In this document: positions 38,538-45,000 of the stretch, piece after piece
Numbering within the stretch: the first letter of the stretch is position 1
How the letters are laid out: each line of letters opens with the position of its first letter
NCBI GenBank assembly: GCA_016867035.1
Contig: VGKO01000003.1
Span: 1-45,000 of the forward strand
Length of the DNA stretch: 45,000 bases
Reading direction: 5' to 3'
Source of the DNA: Candidatus Pacearchaeota archaeon
GTDB taxonomy: Archaea; Nanobdellota; Nanobdellia; Pacearchaeales; GW2011-AR1
Made by a program: the position numbers and the translations under genes
The notes under the pieces: generated by a model
What the model saw: only the letters and a program-made list of their open reading frames with translations
What the model was told of the DNA's origin: nothing
The model's database searches: none

Positions 38538-38545
38538 TTTATAAA
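38538..38545 (-). promoter_or_regulatory. Promoter of the acidic micropeptide
   Basis: Minus strand TTTATAAACCCCC, identical over 13 bases to the aEF-1A promoter core. The TTTATAAA core is palindromic, but the CCCCC lies on the minus-strand downstream side, which sets the direction. The ATG at 38496 is 42-49 nt away. Confidence 0.5.
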
Positions 38546-38604
38546 CATTTTTATTCTCGAAAAAACACGAAAAGGTTATTAAACATTCAATTGCACAGTA
38601 AAAC

Positions 38605-39315
38605 ATGGAGAAAGAAAAAAATATTATTGAACTGAAAAATGTATTTAGATATTATCAAATGGGCGAAAATATTGTCAAAGCTCTTGATGGAATTAATATA
38701 AAAATACGCGAGGGAGATTTTGTTGCAATAATGGGGCCAAGTGGCTCTGGAAAATCAACAGCTATGAACTTGGTTGGAAGTTTAGACTTGGCTACTCGCG
38801 GAAATATTTATTTGGATAATCTTGACATCGAGCATTTAGAGGAATCAGATTTGGCTAACATAAGAGGAAAGAAAATAGGATTTATTTTTCAAAGCTTTAA
38901 TTTAATTCCAAACCTAACTGCTAAAGAAAATGTTATGCTTCCAATGTTATTTCAAGCTACAGAGGAAGATTTTAGAAGAGAGAGAGCAGAGCAATTGCTT
39001 AAACTTGTGGAACTTGGCGATAGAATGGATCACTATCCAAACCAATTATCAGGGGGACAACAACAAAGAGTTGCAATCGCAAGAGCGCTAGCAAATGATC
39101 CTGAAGTAATCCTTGCAGACGAGCCTACCGGCAATTTAGATACGCGAACAGGCGAATTAGTAATGGGTTTTTTAGAGGATTTTAATAAAAAAGGCAAAAC
39201 CATTATCATGGTTACACATTCGCCTGAATTAGCGCACGAACATGCCCGCACAATTTATTGGGTTAAAGATGGTAAGATTGAAAAGATAACTCGTGGTAAA
39301 AAGAGTAAGAAATAG
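38605..39315 (+). CDS. ABC transporter ATPase (MacB/LolD type)
   Basis: This 236-residue ATP-binding subunit has Walker A GPSGSGKST at residues 44-52, Q-loop FIFQSFNLIPNLTAKENVML, signature LSGGQQQRVAIARALANDPE, Walker B VILADEPTGNLD, and the H-loop TIIMVTHSPELAHEHA. The SFNLIPNLTAxENV form places it with ATPases that partner MacB/FtsX-like permeases, which power mechanotransmission or export rather than import. A TATA box (about 38573-38583) lies some 25 nt upstream. Four further genes separate it from, and include, the first permease at 40900. Its partners are the tandem permeases at 40900 and 42125. Confidence 0.95.
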   Translation: MEKEKNIIELKNVFRYYQMGENIVKALDGINIKIREGDFVAIMGPSGSGKSTAMNLVGSLDLATRGNIYLDNLDIEHLEESDLANIRGKKIGFIFQSFNLIPNLTAKENVMLPMLFQATEEDFRRERAEQLLKLVELGDRMDHYPNQLSGGQQQRVAIARALANDPEVILADEPTGNLDTRTGELVMGFLEDFNKKGKTIIMVTHSPELAHEHARTIYWVKDGKIEKITRGKKSKK

Positions 39316-39368
39316 GTCTTATTCTCGATAACCCAAAAGTTTTTAAACAGCTTTTTCCGAGTTTATTT

Positions 39369-39617
39369 ATGAAAAACACCTCAAAATATCTAGCTTATGC
39401 TGCATTTGCTTTAGCTGTATCTTCTTCATGTTATAGTCTTTTTCAAACAATTCAAATAGGTACTTTTGAAAGACGAGGAAACGTTACAGAAGCAAGAACT
39501 GCTGAAAGAAAAGCAGTTGGAGGACTAGTTGTTGCTCTTGCTTCAATGCTCTTCGGTTCAAGAAAACTATACAAAAGTATAGCTGGCGAAGAAGTAGTTT
39601 TAAGAGCAGCAGATTAA
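39369..39617 (+). CDS. Small two-helix membrane protein A in the ABC cluster
   Basis: This 82-residue protein starts MKNTSKYLAYAAFALAVSSS. Helix 1 (LAYAAFALAVSSSCYSLF), a polar loop with TEARTAERK, and helix 2 (GGLVVALASMLFGSRKLY). Topology and the YSLF/TEARTAER features match the next gene, so both look like paralogs or co-evolved subunits. A TATA-like GTTTTTAAACAG lies about 20-30 nt upstream. Its place between ATPase and permeases suggests it belongs to the transport complex. Confidence 0.62.
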   Translation: MKNTSKYLAYAAFALAVSSSCYSLFQTIQIGTFERRGNVTEARTAERKAVGGLVVALASMLFGSRKLYKSIAGEEVVLRAAD

Positions 39618-39673
39618 GATAAATCAAGAAACAATAATAATAAATAAAAAAATAAAAACAAGATAAAATTAAA

Positions 39674-39928
39674 ATGGATAGAGAGAAATCAAGTTACCTC
39701 GGAATTTGTGGTACCCTGGTAGGATTATTGCTGGCCGGTTATTCCCTATTTAGGGCAGAACAAGAGTATAACAGAAATCCCGCAGGTGCCTTAATACAAA
39801 CCAATATGGCAGAGACTGAACAAAGAGCCAAAAACTGGGCTAAGTTAGGGCTTGCGGGTTTGGCATTATCATCGGCTGCATCAATCGTAACTTTGGGGGC
39901 TTCAAATCCAGATAATCAGGAAATTTAG
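39674..39928 (+). CDS. Small two-helix membrane protein B in the ABC cluster
   Basis: This 84-residue protein starts MDREKSSYLGICGTLVGLLL. Helix 1 (GICGTLVGLLLAGYSLF), a loop with AETEQRAKNWAK, and helix 2 (LGLAGLALSSAASIVTLG). It resembles the preceding 82-residue protein in length, the YSLF after helix 1, and a TE-R loop before helix 2. It lies 32 nt before the surface-protein gene. Role unknown; it may stabilise the ABC complex or act as a lipid-facing subunit. Confidence 0.6.
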   Translation: MDREKSSYLGICGTLVGLLLAGYSLFRAEQEYNRNPAGALIQTNMAETEQRAKNWAKLGLAGLALSSAASIVTLGASNPDNQEI

Positions 39929-39960
39929 AATAAACAGAATAAAAATAAATAAAAAATAAC

Positions 39961-40845
39961 ATGAAAACAAAAACAATGAATTTCGCAATAACATTTATGC
40001 TGGCAATAGCAATTCTTGCCTCTTTTAATTTAGCTAGTGCAATGATTATTGACAATGTTGACCAAGGCACACTTTATCCGAGCCAAGATACTACTCTTAC
40101 TATAACTGTAAAAAACACACTTAATGATGATGTGGACAAGGTTTCTCTTACATTATTATTTACAGAAGACTCCACAAAAGCCTTGCAATTCTCTCCTGTT
40201 GGAAGTTCAGAGGATAGTGTTGATGAAATTGAGGAAGACGAAGACGAAGATCTTGAATTTAAAATAAAAGCTTCTAATAACTTACAGCCAGGAGATTATA
40301 ATATTCCTTATCAACTTGTATATTACAATCAAACAGGCTCAAAATTTACAAAAACAGGATCTATTGGAGTTCAAGTAAATTCTAAACTTAATTTGGATTT
40401 TATTGCTTCTACTAGCAACCCTGTTTTTGGAGAAAAAGGAAAGATAAACCTTAAGATTGTTAATCAGGGTTTGGGAGAAATAAAATTTCTTTCTGTAGAT
40501 TTAGAACCTAATGGCTATAAACTTTTATCAGAGAAAAAAGTTTACATCGGTTCAATAAGTAGCGATGACTTTCAAACAGCAAGTTTTGATGTAATATTCG
40601 ATAAAACCAATATAAACTTGGTTGCATTAATTCAATACTCAGACTTTGAAAATAATCCAAGAACTCAGACAATAACCTTGCCTATTAAAGTTTATACACA
40701 AAAAGAAGCCATCTCTGCAGGAATCAAGCAACCAAGTAAAGCTTGGGTAATTGTGGTTGTTATTGTTTTATTAATTCTATTCCTACTATACAGAAGAGCT
40801 AAAAAAAGAAAGAAAGCTAAAGAAAAAGCACAGACACTAAATTAA
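39961..40845 (+). CDS. Surface protein with C-terminal anchor (COG1361-like) in ABC operon
   Basis: This 294-residue protein has a signal peptide (MNFAITFMLAIAILASFN, ending ASAM), an ectodomain of two Ig-like modules (TLTITVKNTLNDDVDKVSLT; GEKGKINLKIVNQGLGEIKF), a run of acidic residues (DEIEEDEDEDLEF), and a C-terminal helix (AWVIVVVIVLLILFLLYRRA) followed by a basic tail. It belongs with the COG1361/NEW3-type surface proteins that often accompany MacB-like ABC transporters in archaea. It may be the periplasm-side partner or cargo receptor. The protein at 1010 has the same architecture. Confidence 0.75.
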   Translation: MKTKTMNFAITFMLAIAILASFNLASAMIIDNVDQGTLYPSQDTTLTITVKNTLNDDVDKVSLTLLFTEDSTKALQFSPVGSSEDSVDEIEEDEDEDLEFKIKASNNLQPGDYNIPYQLVYYNQTGSKFTKTGSIGVQVNSKLNLDFIASTSNPVFGEKGKINLKIVNQGLGEIKFLSVDLEPNGYKLLSEKKVYIGSISSDDFQTASFDVIFDKTNINLVALIQYSDFENNPRTQTITLPIKVYTQKEAISAGIKQPSKAWVIVVVIVLLILFLLYRRAKKRKKAKEKAQTLN

Positions 40846-40899
40846 TAAACGTGCTTTTTGAGTATCATCTAGGGTTTAGAGCCTATTTTAAATAATAAA

Positions 40900-42117
40900 A
40901 TGGTAAAAAAATATTTTTTTCTTGCGTTTAGAAATCTTAAAAGAAGAGGGCTAAGAAGTTGGCTTACTATGCTCGGAATTTTTATAGGGATTGCTGCTGT
41001 AGTATCACTAATATCTTTAGGACAAGGATTACAAACAGCAATAATGGGACAGTTTAATGCTTTAAGTACAGATAGACTTACTATAAGAAATGCAGAAACA
41101 GGCTTTGGTCCTCCGGGCTCAACTGCTATTGAAAAATTAAATCAGCATGATGTAGATATTATAAAAGGAGTTAATGGGGTAGAGGAAGTTATTCCAAGAC
41201 TCCTTAGATCAGTAAGCCTTGAATATAATAAAATAAGGGGTTTTGCTTATTTGGTAAGCATGCCGCCGGATAAAACTCAAATAGATTTAATTTACAATGC
41301 TTTTGATGCTGAGCCAGAAACAGGAAGATTACTTGAGAAAGAAGATAAAGGCAAAGTATTACTCGGGCATGATTTTTCTACAACTGAATTTTATAATAAA
41401 GATATTGTAACAGGAAGCAGAATAGTTTTACAAGGAAAAGAGTTCGAGGTTATAGGAATTTTAAAAGCATCAAGTAGTTTTCAAATTAATTTAGCTATAC
41501 TTATGAATGAAGGAGATATGAATGAACTTCTAGATTTAGAAGATGAATATGATTTAATTGTTGTTCAGATAGCTAAAGGAGCAGACATAGAACAAGTATC
41601 TCTAGCAATTAAAGAAAGAATGCGAAGAGATAGAGGTTTAAAAGAGGGTGAAGAAGATTTTACAGTAGAAACACCGCTAAATACTCTAGCAACAGTTAAT
41701 ACTATTTTACTTGTAATTAATATTGTGGTTATAGGAATTGCACTTGTATCCTTAATTGTTGGGGGTATTGGAATAGCCAATACAATGTACACTAGTGTTC
41801 TAGAAAGAACTCGAGAGATTGGAGTAATGAAAGCAATTGGAGCAAGAAATTCAGATATTCTTTTAATATTTTTATTTGAAGCAGGGCTTTTAGGTTTAAT
41901 TGGCGGTGTTATAGGAGTATTAATAGGTGTTGCTCTTGCTTTCGGAGCTTCTCAAATCGTTAATACAAGTTTAGAAACAGACTTGTTTAAAGTAACTTTT
42001 TCTTATTCGTTAATCTTATTTTCCATAGCTTTTTCATTCATAGTTGGAGTTATTTCAGGAGTTTTCCCAGCACGCCAAGCAAGTAAATTAAAACCAGTTG
42101 ATGCGCTGAGGGGATAA
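40900..42117 (+). CDS. ABC permease, MacB/FtsX family (first of tandem pair)
   Basis: This 405-residue permease has the MacB layout: N-terminal helix (RSWLTMLGIFIGIAAVVSLI), a large extracytoplasmic MacB_PCD-like domain (about residues 45-260), then three C-terminal helices (TILLVINIVVIGIALVSLIV; FLFEAGLLGLIGGVIGVLIG; LILFSIAFSFIVGVISG) with the conserved ERTREIGVMKAIGARN and FPARQASKLKPVDALRG coupling motifs. It probably pairs with the next permease and the ATPase at 38605. It starts 54 nt after the surface-protein gene, and the second permease starts 7 nt after it. A 92-bp segment is identical to the next gene. Confidence 0.93.
   Translation: MVKKYFFLAFRNLKRRGLRSWLTMLGIFIGIAAVVSLISLGQGLQTAIMGQFNALSTDRLTIRNAETGFGPPGSTAIEKLNQHDVDIIKGVNGVEEVIPRLLRSVSLEYNKIRGFAYLVSMPPDKTQIDLIYNAFDAEPETGRLLEKEDKGKVLLGHDFSTTEFYNKDIVTGSRIVLQGKEFEVIGILKASSSFQINLAILMNEGDMNELLDLEDEYDLIVVQIAKGADIEQVSLAIKERMRRDRGLKEGEEDFTVETPLNTLATVNTILLVINIVVIGIALVSLIVGGIGIANTMYTSVLERTREIGVMKAIGARNSDILLIFLFEAGLLGLIGGVIGVLIGVALAFGASQIVNTSLETDLFKVTFSYSLILFSIAFSFIVGVISGVFPARQASKLKPVDALRG
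41770..41861 (+). repeat. 92-bp perfect repeat, copy 1 (first permease)
   Basis: Starts GGAATAGCCAATAC and ends CAGATATTCT. It encodes GIANTMYTSVLERTREIGVM onward to the ARNSDI helix. Identical to 42986-43077 at every base, including third positions, while flanking sequence diverges. Confidence 0.9.
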
Positions 42118-42124
42118 GCTTCAG

Positions 42125-43336
42125 ATGATTAAAGACTATTTTAAAATTGCAATCAAGAACTTGAGGAAAAGACAACTTAGAAGTTGGCTTACTCTTGTGG
42201 GCATATTCATGTCAATAGCAATTATATTTATTCTTGTAAGTCTTTCTTTGGGTTTGCAAGGTGCGGTGGGGGAACAATTTAAGAAATTGGGTTCAGATAA
42301 ATTCTTTGTACAACCTCTTGGAATGTCTGGCGGGCCTGGCTCGAGTGGGGCAGTAACCCTAACTACCAAAGATGCAGAGATTATTGAAAAGGTTTCAGGA
42401 GTAGAAGAAGTAACGTATATGGCTGCAGGCAATTCCAAAGTTGAATATGGTGATAAAACCAGATATTATCCTGTTTATGGAATTCCCGAAGGTGGAATGG
42501 ATTTATTCATTGAATCAGGTTCTATAGAAATTGACGAAGGCAGACTAATACAGAAAGATGGAAATAAAGAAGTTATGCTTGGAAGCGATTTTAAGAAAGG
42601 TAAGTTGTTTGATAAACCCCTCAAGACCGGAAGTACTATCCTTATTGATGGTGTTGAATTTAAGGTAAAAACTATTTTTGAGCCTGTTGGAAACCCACAA
42701 GATGATAAAAATATTATTATCGGTTTTGAAGACTTCAAAAGTTTGTTTTCTTCAGGTGAGAAGGTAGATTATATTATTATTAAAATAAAAGAAGGCGAAA
42801 ACATTACTGAAGTTGCAGATAGAGTTGAAAGAAAACTCATGAATTTCCGAGATGTTACTGAAAAAACCAAAGATTTTGCGATATTAACTCCAGAAGAATT
42901 ATTAAAAAGTTTTCAAACTATCCTTAATATTATTACTTATTTCTTAATAGGTGTTGCTGCAATATCTCTCGTTGTAGGCAGCATAGGAATAGCCAATACA
43001 ATGTACACTAGTGTTCTAGAAAGAACTCGAGAGATTGGAGTAATGAAAGCAATTGGAGCAAGAAATTCAGATATTCTACTCATATTTTTAATTGAATCGG
43101 GTTTAATTGGTGCAACAGGTGGTATTCTTGGTGTTATTTTGGGTTTGATAGTTGCAAAGTCTGTTGAGTTTGTAGCGGCCAATCAATTAGGAACAAACTT
43201 ACTACAGGCAGCCACGCCTCTTTACTTGATTCTTGGTTGCATCGGTTTTGCGTTTATTATTGGTGCATTATCAGGAATATTTCCAGCCCGCCAAGCAAGC
43301 AAAACAAAAACCGTTGATGCGCTGCGTTATGAGTAA
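42125..43336 (+). CDS. ABC permease, MacB/FtsX family (second of tandem pair)
   Basis: This 403-residue permease shares the layout of the gene before it: N-terminal helix (RSWLTLVGIFMSIAIIFILV), an extracytoplasmic domain of about 210 residues, three C-terminal helices (TILNIITYFLIGVAAISLVV; FLIESGLIGATGGILGVILG; LILGCIGFAFIIGALSG), and motifs ERTREIGVMKAIGARN and FPARQASKTKTVDALR. Most of its extracytoplasmic domain differs from the first, so the two likely form a heterodimer. The stop is followed by a 27-bp tandem repeat. It carries copy 2 of the 92-bp repeat. Confidence 0.93.
   Translation: MIKDYFKIAIKNLRKRQLRSWLTLVGIFMSIAIIFILVSLSLGLQGAVGEQFKKLGSDKFFVQPLGMSGGPGSSGAVTLTTKDAEIIEKVSGVEEVTYMAAGNSKVEYGDKTRYYPVYGIPEGGMDLFIESGSIEIDEGRLIQKDGNKEVMLGSDFKKGKLFDKPLKTGSTILIDGVEFKVKTIFEPVGNPQDDKNIIIGFEDFKSLFSSGEKVDYIIIKIKEGENITEVADRVERKLMNFRDVTEKTKDFAILTPEELLKSFQTILNIITYFLIGVAAISLVVGSIGIANTMYTSVLERTREIGVMKAIGARNSDILLIFLIESGLIGATGGILGVILGLIVAKSVEFVAANQLGTNLLQAATPLYLILGCIGFAFIIGALSGIFPARQASKTKTVDALRYE
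42986..43077 (+). repeat. 92-bp perfect repeat, copy 2 (second permease)
   Basis: Identical to 41770-41861. Distance between copies is 1216 bp. Gene conversion between the tandem permease genes explains it best. Confidence 0.9.
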
Positions 43337-43347
43337 TAAAAGACAAC

Positions 43348-43412
43348 CTAACGGTTTTCTTTTATGAAACTTTCCCTAGAGTAAGCTAACGGTTTTCTTT
43401 TATGAAACTTTC
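43348..43412 (+). repeat. 27-bp direct repeat after the permease genes
   Basis: CTAACGGTTTTCTTTTATGA and the following AACTTTC occur at 43348-43374 and 43386-43412, with a period of 38 bp. It starts 11 nt after the second permease stop. The unit is T-rich and might act as a double terminator. Nothing else was seen in 43413-43505. Confidence 0.6.
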
Positions 43413-43505
43413 AAGAAATAATTAAAGATTATGTAAAAGATAGAGAAAAAGAAACATTAAATAAAAAAAATAAAAACAAATTGAGTTAAGCTATATGAAG
43501 CGAAA

Positions 43506-43553
43506 TTACAATTTCTTCTTCTTTCTAGCTGCTTTCTTTTTCTTTTTAGCCAT
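43506..43553 (-). CDS. 15-residue lysine-rich micropeptide
   Basis: The minus-strand ORF encodes MAKKKKKAARKKKKL, 15 residues with ten basic ones. It has a proper front end: BRE-like GCGAAAGG and TATA box TATTTAAAG (43593-43601), a leader of about 17 nt, and a Shine-Dalgarno GAGAGGA whose GAGG is 8 nt before the ATG. Such a basic peptide could bind nucleic acid or ribosomes. The opposite strand holds a 28-codon Phe-rich frame that is its mirror and lacks comparable signals. Coding is likely but unproven. Confidence 0.55.
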   Translation of the reverse strand: MAKKKKKAARKKKKL

Positions 43554-43592
43554 TTTTATTTCCTCTCTTTGTAATAATTAATAGGAAAACTT

Positions 43593-43601
43593 CTTTAAAT
43601 A
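43593..43601 (-). promoter_or_regulatory. TATA box of the lysine-rich micropeptide
   Basis: Minus strand TATTTAAAG preceded by GCGAAAGG. Predicted start near 43570, immediately ahead of the Shine-Dalgarno. Confidence 0.55.
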
Positions 43602-43620
43602 CCTTTCGCAAATTTTTTGT

Positions 43621-43914
43621 TTTTGAAAAAAATTATTTTTTATTGAATTTTTTTCTCGACGATAAAAAATATTTGAATTTTCTTAAAATTTCTTAGAATT
43701 CTAAAAATACGGATAATTTTAACAATTTTTATTTTGATTTTTATTGGGTTCAAGAATATTTTTATATTTTAATACTCTAACATATTTGAAATTATTCAAA
43801 ATTATCTAAAATCCTTTAAAAATTTCTTATTTTTTATCTGTAAATCTTCTCAAAACTTCCTAAAGGGAAGTTTTAAAAACCCCCCTTATTTAGCAATTTT
43901 ATACAATATTAAAA
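43621..43914. other. AT-rich intergenic region before S6e, with one hairpin
   Basis: About 290 bases with no gene seen. Near its end AAAACTTCC (43852-43860), loop TAAAG and GGAAGTTTT (43866-43874) form a 9-bp hairpin, and TTTTAAAAACCCCCC directly overlaps its 3' arm as the likely S6e promoter (about 43871-43885). Confidence 0.5.
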
Positions 43915-44334
43915 ATGGTATTCAAAATAAATGTATCTCATAAAGGAAGAACCTTTAAGGTAGAATCTGATAACGAGAGCCTTATTAGAATGAAAATCGG
44001 AGACAAGATTAATGGTAGTCTTATATCTGGAGAGCTAGATGGCTATCAATTAGAAATTACTGGAACAAGCGATATGGCTGGATTTCCCGGAATAAAAGGA
44101 CAAATTGGCGGACAATTAAGAGGTATGCTTTTATCTAAAAATGATTTAGGCATGAACACCACAAGACCAAAGGGATTAAGATTAAAAAAAACAGTACGAG
44201 GGGAAGAAATAAGCGATAAAACAACGCAAATTAATACCAGAGTTCTTAAAGAAGGCGCGAAGAAATTCGATGAAGTTTGCCCTGCTAAAGTCAAAGAAGA
44301 AAAACCAAAAGCAGAAGCAAAACCGGCTGCTTAA
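43915..44334 (+). CDS. rps6e: Ribosomal protein S6e
   Basis: This 139-residue small-subunit protein is archaeal/eukaryotic only. Conserved parts: FKINVSHKGRTFKVESDNES, IGDKINGSLISGELDGYQLE, ITGTSDMAGFPGIKGQIGGQ (the family signature around GGxDxxGFPM) and RPKGLRLKKTVRGEEISDKT. The usual family Met after GFP is Gly here (GFPGIKG). The last 20 residues are a Lys/Glu/Ala tail. A TATA box with CCCCCC lies about 40 nt upstream, like aEF-1A. Confidence 0.95.
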   Translation: MVFKINVSHKGRTFKVESDNESLIRMKIGDKINGSLISGELDGYQLEITGTSDMAGFPGIKGQIGGQLRGMLLSKNDLGMNTTRPKGLRLKKTVRGEEISDKTTQINTRVLKEGAKKFDEVCPAKVKEEKPKAEAKPAA

Positions 44335-44381
44335 TTAGTAATTCTAGAATAATTTAAAAACATCTGTATCTTGAGTATTTT

Positions 44382-44759
44382 ATGAAAGTAAGGGAGGTTA
44401 TGAAGAAAGCGGTTGCGATAGAAAATGATGTTAGTTTGAGAGAAGCCGCAAAAATAATGAGTAAGAATAATATTGGAAGTTTAATTGTAGTTCACGAAGA
44501 AACAATCAGAGGAATTGTTACAGAAAAAGACATAACTAAAAATGCAGACAATCTTTCTAAAAGAGTTTCAAGTGTTATGGTAAGAAATACAATTACTATT
44601 GATGCGGAGGATGAAATAAGTAATGCTGCCGAACTGATGGCTAAAAATAAAATAAAACATCTTCCTGTTTTAAAAAACGATAAACTTGTTGGAATAATTA
44701 CTTCAGGAGACTTGCTACAAGAACCCGAGGATATTGATGAAGATTTCGCTTTAGAATAA
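44382..44759 (+). CDS. CBS-pair domain protein
   Basis: This 125-residue protein is two CBS motifs in tandem. First: VREVMKKAVAIENDVSLREA, AAKIMSKNNIGSLIVVHEET, GIVTEKDI. Second: VSSVMVRNTITIDAEDEISN, AAELMAKNKIKHLPVLKNDK, GIITSGDLL. CBS pairs bind adenosine nucleotides and act as energy or ligand sensors. It stands alone without a catalytic domain, common in archaea. TATA box AATTTAAAAAC (about 44351-44361) is about 25 nt upstream. Confidence 0.93.
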   Translation: MKVREVMKKAVAIENDVSLREAAKIMSKNNIGSLIVVHEETIRGIVTEKDITKNADNLSKRVSSVMVRNTITIDAEDEISNAAELMAKNKIKHLPVLKNDKLVGIITSGDLLQEPEDIDEDFALE

Positions 44760-44884
44760 ATTTTTTAAATAGATAATAAAGATTTCTTAGAGTTATATTT
44801 CTATTAGTATTGCAATTACCGCAAGTTTGGTTGCTTAATTAACTCTAACAAAACATATTTAAACTACTGAAAATTAAGTAGAAT

Positions 44885-45000
44885 ATGGGAAAATTACTTA
44901 TAGAGTTTAAGGAATTTATAAAAGAATATAAGGTGATTGGACTTGCTGTTGGAATTATAATTGGACTTGCTTCGACTACTTTTGTAAAGGCACTCGTGGA
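44885..45000 (+). CDS. mscL: Large-conductance mechanosensitive channel MscL (partial, 5' end)
   Basis: The first 38 codons are in the window. MGKLLIEFKEFIKEYKVIGL then AVGIIIGLASTTFVKALV match the N-terminal amphipathic helix and pore-lining first membrane helix of MscL (family: EFKEFIxRGNVxDLAVGVIIGxAF). MscL opens under membrane tension to release osmolytes. TATA box CATATTTAAAC (about 44857-44867) lies about 20 nt before the ATG, suggesting a leaderless mRNA. The gene runs off the window end. Confidence 0.85.
   Translation, partial: MGKLLIEFKEFIKEYKVIGLAVGIIIGLASTTFVKALV

Noticed and set aside
43495-43581. Plus-strand 28-codon Phe-rich frame (MKRNYNFFFF...)
   Set aside because: It is the complement of the lysine-rich micropeptide and lacks a TATA box at the right distance; Phe runs are expected opposite Lys runs.
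1-45000. CRISPR arrays, insertion sequences, prophage genes, replication origin
   Set aside because: No regular repeat-spacer array, transposase, integrase, phage structural gene or Cdc6/Orc gene with origin repeats was recognised.

Overview
This window is AT-rich archaeal chromosomal DNA. It carries an archaeal RNA polymerase cluster (rpoH, rpoB, rpoA), a NusA-like KH protein, uS12, uS7, aEF-2, aEF-1A and S6e. Many genes have a TATA box (often CTTTAAATA-like) 22-30 nt before the ATG, so their mRNAs are probably leaderless. Streamlined gene sizes, an unsplit RpoA, many short secreted or membrane proteins and a CxxC-x17-CxxC zinc protein point to a DPANN archaeon of the Pacearchaeota/Woesearchaeota type. 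That placement is inference; no 16S rRNA gene is present.

Layout. 1-12.9 kb: the end of a GluRS gene that stops early, a ribbon-helix-helix gene with a partner, an SMC-type ATPase with a Rad50-like zinc hook, RNase HII, a membrane winged-helix regulator, several small secreted proteins (one with EF-hands, one DUF5667-like), tandem initiator tRNA-Met and tRNA-Ser, a membrane-anchored cyclophilin and an outer-membrane-like beta-barrel candidate. 13-16.8 kb: a Fic protein bracketed by TGTAGACA boxes, then a thioredoxin / thioredoxin reductase / regulator operon with AGTACT palindromes at its promoter, then a DedA-like membrane protein. 17.2-28.6 kb: the transcription-translation block rpoH-rpoB-rpoA-nusA-uS12-uS7-unknown-aEF-2. 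The L30e gene usual in this cluster is absent, A' and A'' are fused, and an unknown 124-residue gene is inserted.

28.6-36.1 kb: a hemerythrin-like protein, a mini VKOR-like protein, an MBL-fold hydrolase, and three proteins with HExxH or decayed HExxH motifs. The largest of these is a 701-residue secreted protein translationally coupled to a pilin-like one. 36.2-45 kb: a zinc protein, aEF-1A, a MacB-like ABC system (ATPase, two small membrane proteins, surface protein, two permeases), S6e, a CBS protein and the start of MscL.

The least expected items are the SMC/zinc-hook hybrid, the box-bracketed Fic gene, the beta-barrel candidate, and two micropeptide transcription units: a 22-residue acidic one with TATA box, Shine-Dalgarno and hairpin plus T-tract, and a 15-residue lysine-rich one with TATA box and Shine-Dalgarno. 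A 92-bp perfect repeat between the two ABC permease genes is best explained by gene conversion. aEF-2 carries an unusual P-loop. No CRISPR array, insertion sequence or replication origin was recognised.
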